From M3007 sp044230315 (GTDB taxonomy: Bacteria; Bacteroidota; Bacteroidia; Chitinophagales; Saprospiraceae), in the NCBI GenBank assembly GCA_044230315.1, contig JBGARJ010000002.1:124001-188000 (forward strand): 64,000 nt of DNA, given 5' to 3'. The notes below the pieces were generated by a model. It was not told the DNA's origin. It saw only the letters and a program-made list of their open reading frames with translations, and did not search any database. The first letter of the stretch is position 1. Every line of letters begins with the position of its first letter. The position numbers were made by a program, and so were the translations under genes. Of the stretch, positions 61,736-64,000 are shown one piece after another.

Positions 61736-62884
61736 ATGAATTCTCCCGCCGACTTTTTCGCCGAATTTCCTCCGGTCAGCAAGGACCAATGGCTGGCGCG
61801 TATTGCCCAGGATTTAAAAGGCAAGCCGATAGATGGATTATATTGGCAGCTTAACCATGAAACAAGGATCGACCCATTTGGCCACGCCGATGACCTGGCC
61901 GGCTTGCCCGAACCGCTTTCCCAGGCAAGCGTTGCCTGGGAGATCAATGAAGACCTGGACGTCGGCGATTGGGCAGCCATGAACCGGCAGGCGCTCGAGG
62001 CGCTTGCATTCGGCGCCGATAGTTTGTATTTCCCTTTAGTGGAAAAAAACATCTCGGCCGCGCTGGAATCCCTGCTCCACCGGATACACGTGGATTTCAT
62101 CAGCCTGCATTTCGGCGGTAACGGAACGACGGCAGGCCCGGCAGCCGTCCTTTCGGAGCTGGGTGATCTGGCCCGGCAACAAGGCCTGGGGCCGGAACAT
62201 CTACGGGGCTCCCTGTATTACGATCCGGCAGCAGAACCAGGCCGCATCCATGACTGGCGTTACCTGGAAGATCTTCTTCGCTATGCCAGCGAAACGCTGC
62301 CCGGATTCCGGTGCCTTACCGTGGATGGACGGGCTGATTTTAAGGGCGCCGCGGCAGCGCCGGACGAGCTTGCGGCCGTGGTGCGCAAAGGCCTTGCCTA
62401 CCTGGAAAAACTGGAAACACGCGGATTGGATCTGGCGCGGGTAGCCGGGCAAATGCAGTTTGCCTTTTATATCGGAAACAGTTATTTTGTGGAAATAGCC
62501 AAGTTGAGGGCTTTCAAAATATTGTGGATCAATGCATTGAAAGCCTGGAGCCTCGAACCGGCATACCCGGTGCTGGATGTGCGTTTTGCCCCGGGCGCAT
62601 ATACCGATACCTTGTACTCGAACATGATCAGTGCGACCACCATGGCCATGTCGGCTGTGTTGGGCGGCGCCGACCGGCTCACCGTATTGCCGTACGATGC
62701 CGGACGGGAAGCGCAGGCCGCGTACCCGCGCGCATTTGCCCGGCGTATCGCCCGTAATGTGCAACACTTGCTAAAACTGGAAACGGGTCTGGCCGACGCG
62801 CCAGACCCCGCCTCCGGCAGTTACTACCTTGAACAGTTGACCGGCCAGTTAGCCACGGCTGCCTGGAGTATGATTAAACCCTGA
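61736..62884 (+). CDS. Methylmalonyl-CoA mutase small-subunit-like protein, short
   Basis: The 382-residue protein starts MNSPADFFAEFPPVSKDQW and matches the TIM-barrel part of the methylmalonyl-CoA mutase beta subunit (ALAFGADSLYFPLVE, RGLDLARVAGQMQFAFYIGNSYFVEIAKLRAF, DPASGSYYLEQLTGQLATAAW). It stops right after this region, so the C-terminal B12-domain-like half of typical small subunits (usually well over 450 residues in total) is absent. The large subunit gene (mutB), which usually follows, is missing. It may be a functional short form or a degraded copy. The frame extends upstream, but a promoter and the family pattern support 61736. Confidence 0.85.
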   Translation: MNSPADFFAEFPPVSKDQWLARIAQDLKGKPIDGLYWQLNHETRIDPFGHADDLAGLPEPLSQASVAWEINEDLDVGDWAAMNRQALEALAFGADSLYFPLVEKNISAALESLLHRIHVDFISLHFGGNGTTAGPAAVLSELGDLARQQGLGPEHLRGSLYYDPAAEPGRIHDWRYLEDLLRYASETLPGFRCLTVDGRADFKGAAAAPDELAAVVRKGLAYLEKLETRGLDLARVAGQMQFAFYIGNSYFVEIAKLRAFKILWINALKAWSLEPAYPVLDVRFAPGAYTDTLYSNMISATTMAMSAVLGGADRLTVLPYDAGREAQAAYPRAFARRIARNVQHLLKLETGLADAPDPASGSYYLEQLTGQLATAAWSMIKP

Positions 62885-62918
62885 ATACCGTTTCTTTTCA
62901 TCCTAACCATTGGTTTGT

Positions 62919-64000
62919 ATGCGCAAATTTTACACAAATGCCTTAGCCGCTTGTTTATTCTGTCTAGGGTTGTTTTCCTCGCTTCATGCACAAACCGCCG
63001 CCGATGTAGTGGTTCCAATCACCGTTACCACGACCAGCAGCCCCGCTTCGATCACCCTCAGCTTCCCGGCTGTAGCGAATGCCACCGTCACCCTGATCGG
63101 CCGGAAACAGTTGTTTGAAACGTCCTGGAGTTTCATCGTTCTGCCGCCAACAGCTACCAGCTTTACCGACAACAGCGTGGTGGCCGGCGTGGGCTTCGAA
63201 TACCTGGTTTTAAAACAAACGAGCGTGGCGCCCACCACCCGTTTCGGAATGGTGTATGCCGGCATACAGGTGCTTGCTACCGCTTACCGCGGCAAAGTGA
63301 TCCTGGTGGTCGACAATGCCCTCACCGCACCGCTGGCCGCCGAATTGAATCGCTTTATGCAGGATCTGCGCGGCGACGGTTGGCAGGTCGTGCGACACGA
63401 TATCGATGTGTCCACAGCAAAAGTGCCTGGCGTGAAAGACCTGCTGCGAGCAGATTATACAGCCGATCCAACCAACACCGTTGCGGCGTTTCTCATCGGC
63501 AATATTCCGGTGCCGTATTCCGGGGAGATCAATCCAGATGGCCATGATGATCATATCGGCGCCTGGCCGACGGATTATTATTACGGCGATATGGACGAAG
63601 ACGCCTGGTCGGATGAGGCGGTCAACAATACATCGGCCAGCCGGCCAGCGAACCAAAATGTTCCGGGTGATGGGAAATTCGACCAGAGCCTTACCCCCAC
63701 CCTGGCAGAAATCGTGGTGAGCCGCCTCGATTTTTCCAATCTGAGCGGCTGGAATGTTTCGCAGACTGAACTGTATCGACGATACCTGAATAAAAACCAC
63801 GCCTTTCGTACAGGAGCCTACCGGCCGGATAACAAGACCATTGTGGACGACAATTTCGGCTTTGCTTCGGGCGAGGCCTTCGCACTCGATGGCTGGCAGA
63901 ATGGCAACGCCCTGACTGGCACCAATTCGGTTGTGGCGGGCGATTTTTTCAGCAATACCAAAAACCAAAGCTTCCTTCTGGGGTATGGTTGCGGCCCGGG
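62919..64000 (+). CDS. Secreted protein, possibly gingipain/C25-like, truncated by the window end
   Basis: This gene runs off the window end; I read the frame directly from the ATG at 62919. It starts MRKFYTNALAACLFCLGLFS and has a signal peptide (to about residue 25, ending LHAQ). After a fibronectin-like segment it has a region with KVILVVDNALTAPLAAEL and, further on, VAAFLIGNIPVPYSG, then a DDHIGAWPTDYYYGDMDED block and RLDFSNLSG. These resemble gingipain/caspase-like C25 peptidase domains, but I cannot see a catalytic His-Cys pair with confidence. T9SS export is likely but its C-terminus is outside the window. Confidence 0.7.
   Translation, partial: MRKFYTNALAACLFCLGLFSSLHAQTAADVVVPITVTTTSSPASITLSFPAVANATVTLIGRKQLFETSWSFIVLPPTATSFTDNSVVAGVGFEYLVLKQTSVAPTTRFGMVYAGIQVLATAYRGKVILVVDNALTAPLAAELNRFMQDLRGDGWQVVRHDIDVSTAKVPGVKDLLRADYTADPTNTVAAFLIGNIPVPYSGEINPDGHDDHIGAWPTDYYYGDMDEDAWSDEAVNNTSASRPANQNVPGDGKFDQSLTPTLAEIVVSRLDFSNLSGWNVSQTELYRRYLNKNHAFRTGAYRPDNKTIVDDNFGFASGEAFALDGWQNGNALTGTNSVVAGDFFSNTKNQSFLLGYGCGP

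Noticed and set aside
1..64000. tRNA, rRNA or mobile elements
   Set aside because: Gaps were read for cloverleaf and transposase features and none was convincing; terminal inverted repeats and direct target duplications were not found. Short or unusual ncRNAs may have been missed.

Overview
The window looks like a chromosomal segment of a Bacteroidota species, probably from the Saprospiria/Chitinophagia side of the phylum. The evidence is a PorP/SprF outer-membrane protein, several secreted proteins with type IX secretion (T9SS) C-terminal signals (types A and B), Bacteroidota-type promoters (TTTG or TTG, about 16-19 bases, then TAnnTTTG), DUF4293, DUF3127 and DUF5777 family genes, and a G+C content above 50%. 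I found no rRNA, tRNA, CRISPR array, insertion sequence or prophage. Gene content is continuous and mostly housekeeping plus envelope and secretion functions.

Layout. 0.3-4.8 kb: PorP/SprF protein, bactofilin, two small ATP-synthase accessory membrane proteins (no atpB follows), DinB-like protein, methyltransferase, DUF962/Mpo1-like protein. 4.7-9.0 kb (minus strand): 2-oxoglutarate dehydrogenase E1 and a B12-binding radical SAM protein. 9.3-14.1 kb: ribosomal protein S20, PaaE-like oxidoreductase, TMTC-like membrane TPR protein, D-Ala-D-Ala ligase, small unknown protein. 14.4-24.8 kb: a large choice-of-anchor L T9SS cargo, MscS channel, M1 aminopeptidase lipoprotein, heptose-1-P adenylyltransferase with a YbhN-like membrane protein, fatty acid desaturase. 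24.8-35.4 kb: secreted esterase, YdcF, Nudix hydrolase, MltA, a T9SS type B giant, and a minus-strand run with a peptide-binding lipoprotein, DUF3127 and a Trp-rich repeat protein, then a DCC-family protein. 35.5-50.3 kb: antiporter, OstA/LptA-like protein, lipoprotein, M4 protease, second repeat-bearing T9SS cargo, two S9 peptidases. 50.7-57.3 kb: a coherent electron-transfer cluster. 57.4-64 kb: solitary HsdR-N-like protein, lipid kinase, DUF4293, iscS-iscU-iscA, a short methylmalonyl-CoA mutase subunit, and the start of a secreted protein cut by the window edge.

The most system-like part is the cluster at 50.7-57.3 kb. It encodes a haem-binding lipoprotein related to ethylbenzene dehydrogenase gamma subunits, a small cytochrome-like lipoprotein, an outer-membrane barrel (DUF5777), a tiny Tat-leader protein, a ferredoxin-type multi-[4Fe-4S] lipoprotein, an NrfD/PsrC quinol-interacting membrane protein, a single-span envelope protein and a mono-haem cytochrome c. 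It has no molybdopterin catalytic subunit, so it reads as a menaquinol-to-cytochrome module, possibly reaching the outer membrane. Two of its three putative haem c motifs are atypical (CX3CH and CX4CH), and the tiny protein resembles the leader region of the Fe-S protein. All functions are inferred from sequence only.
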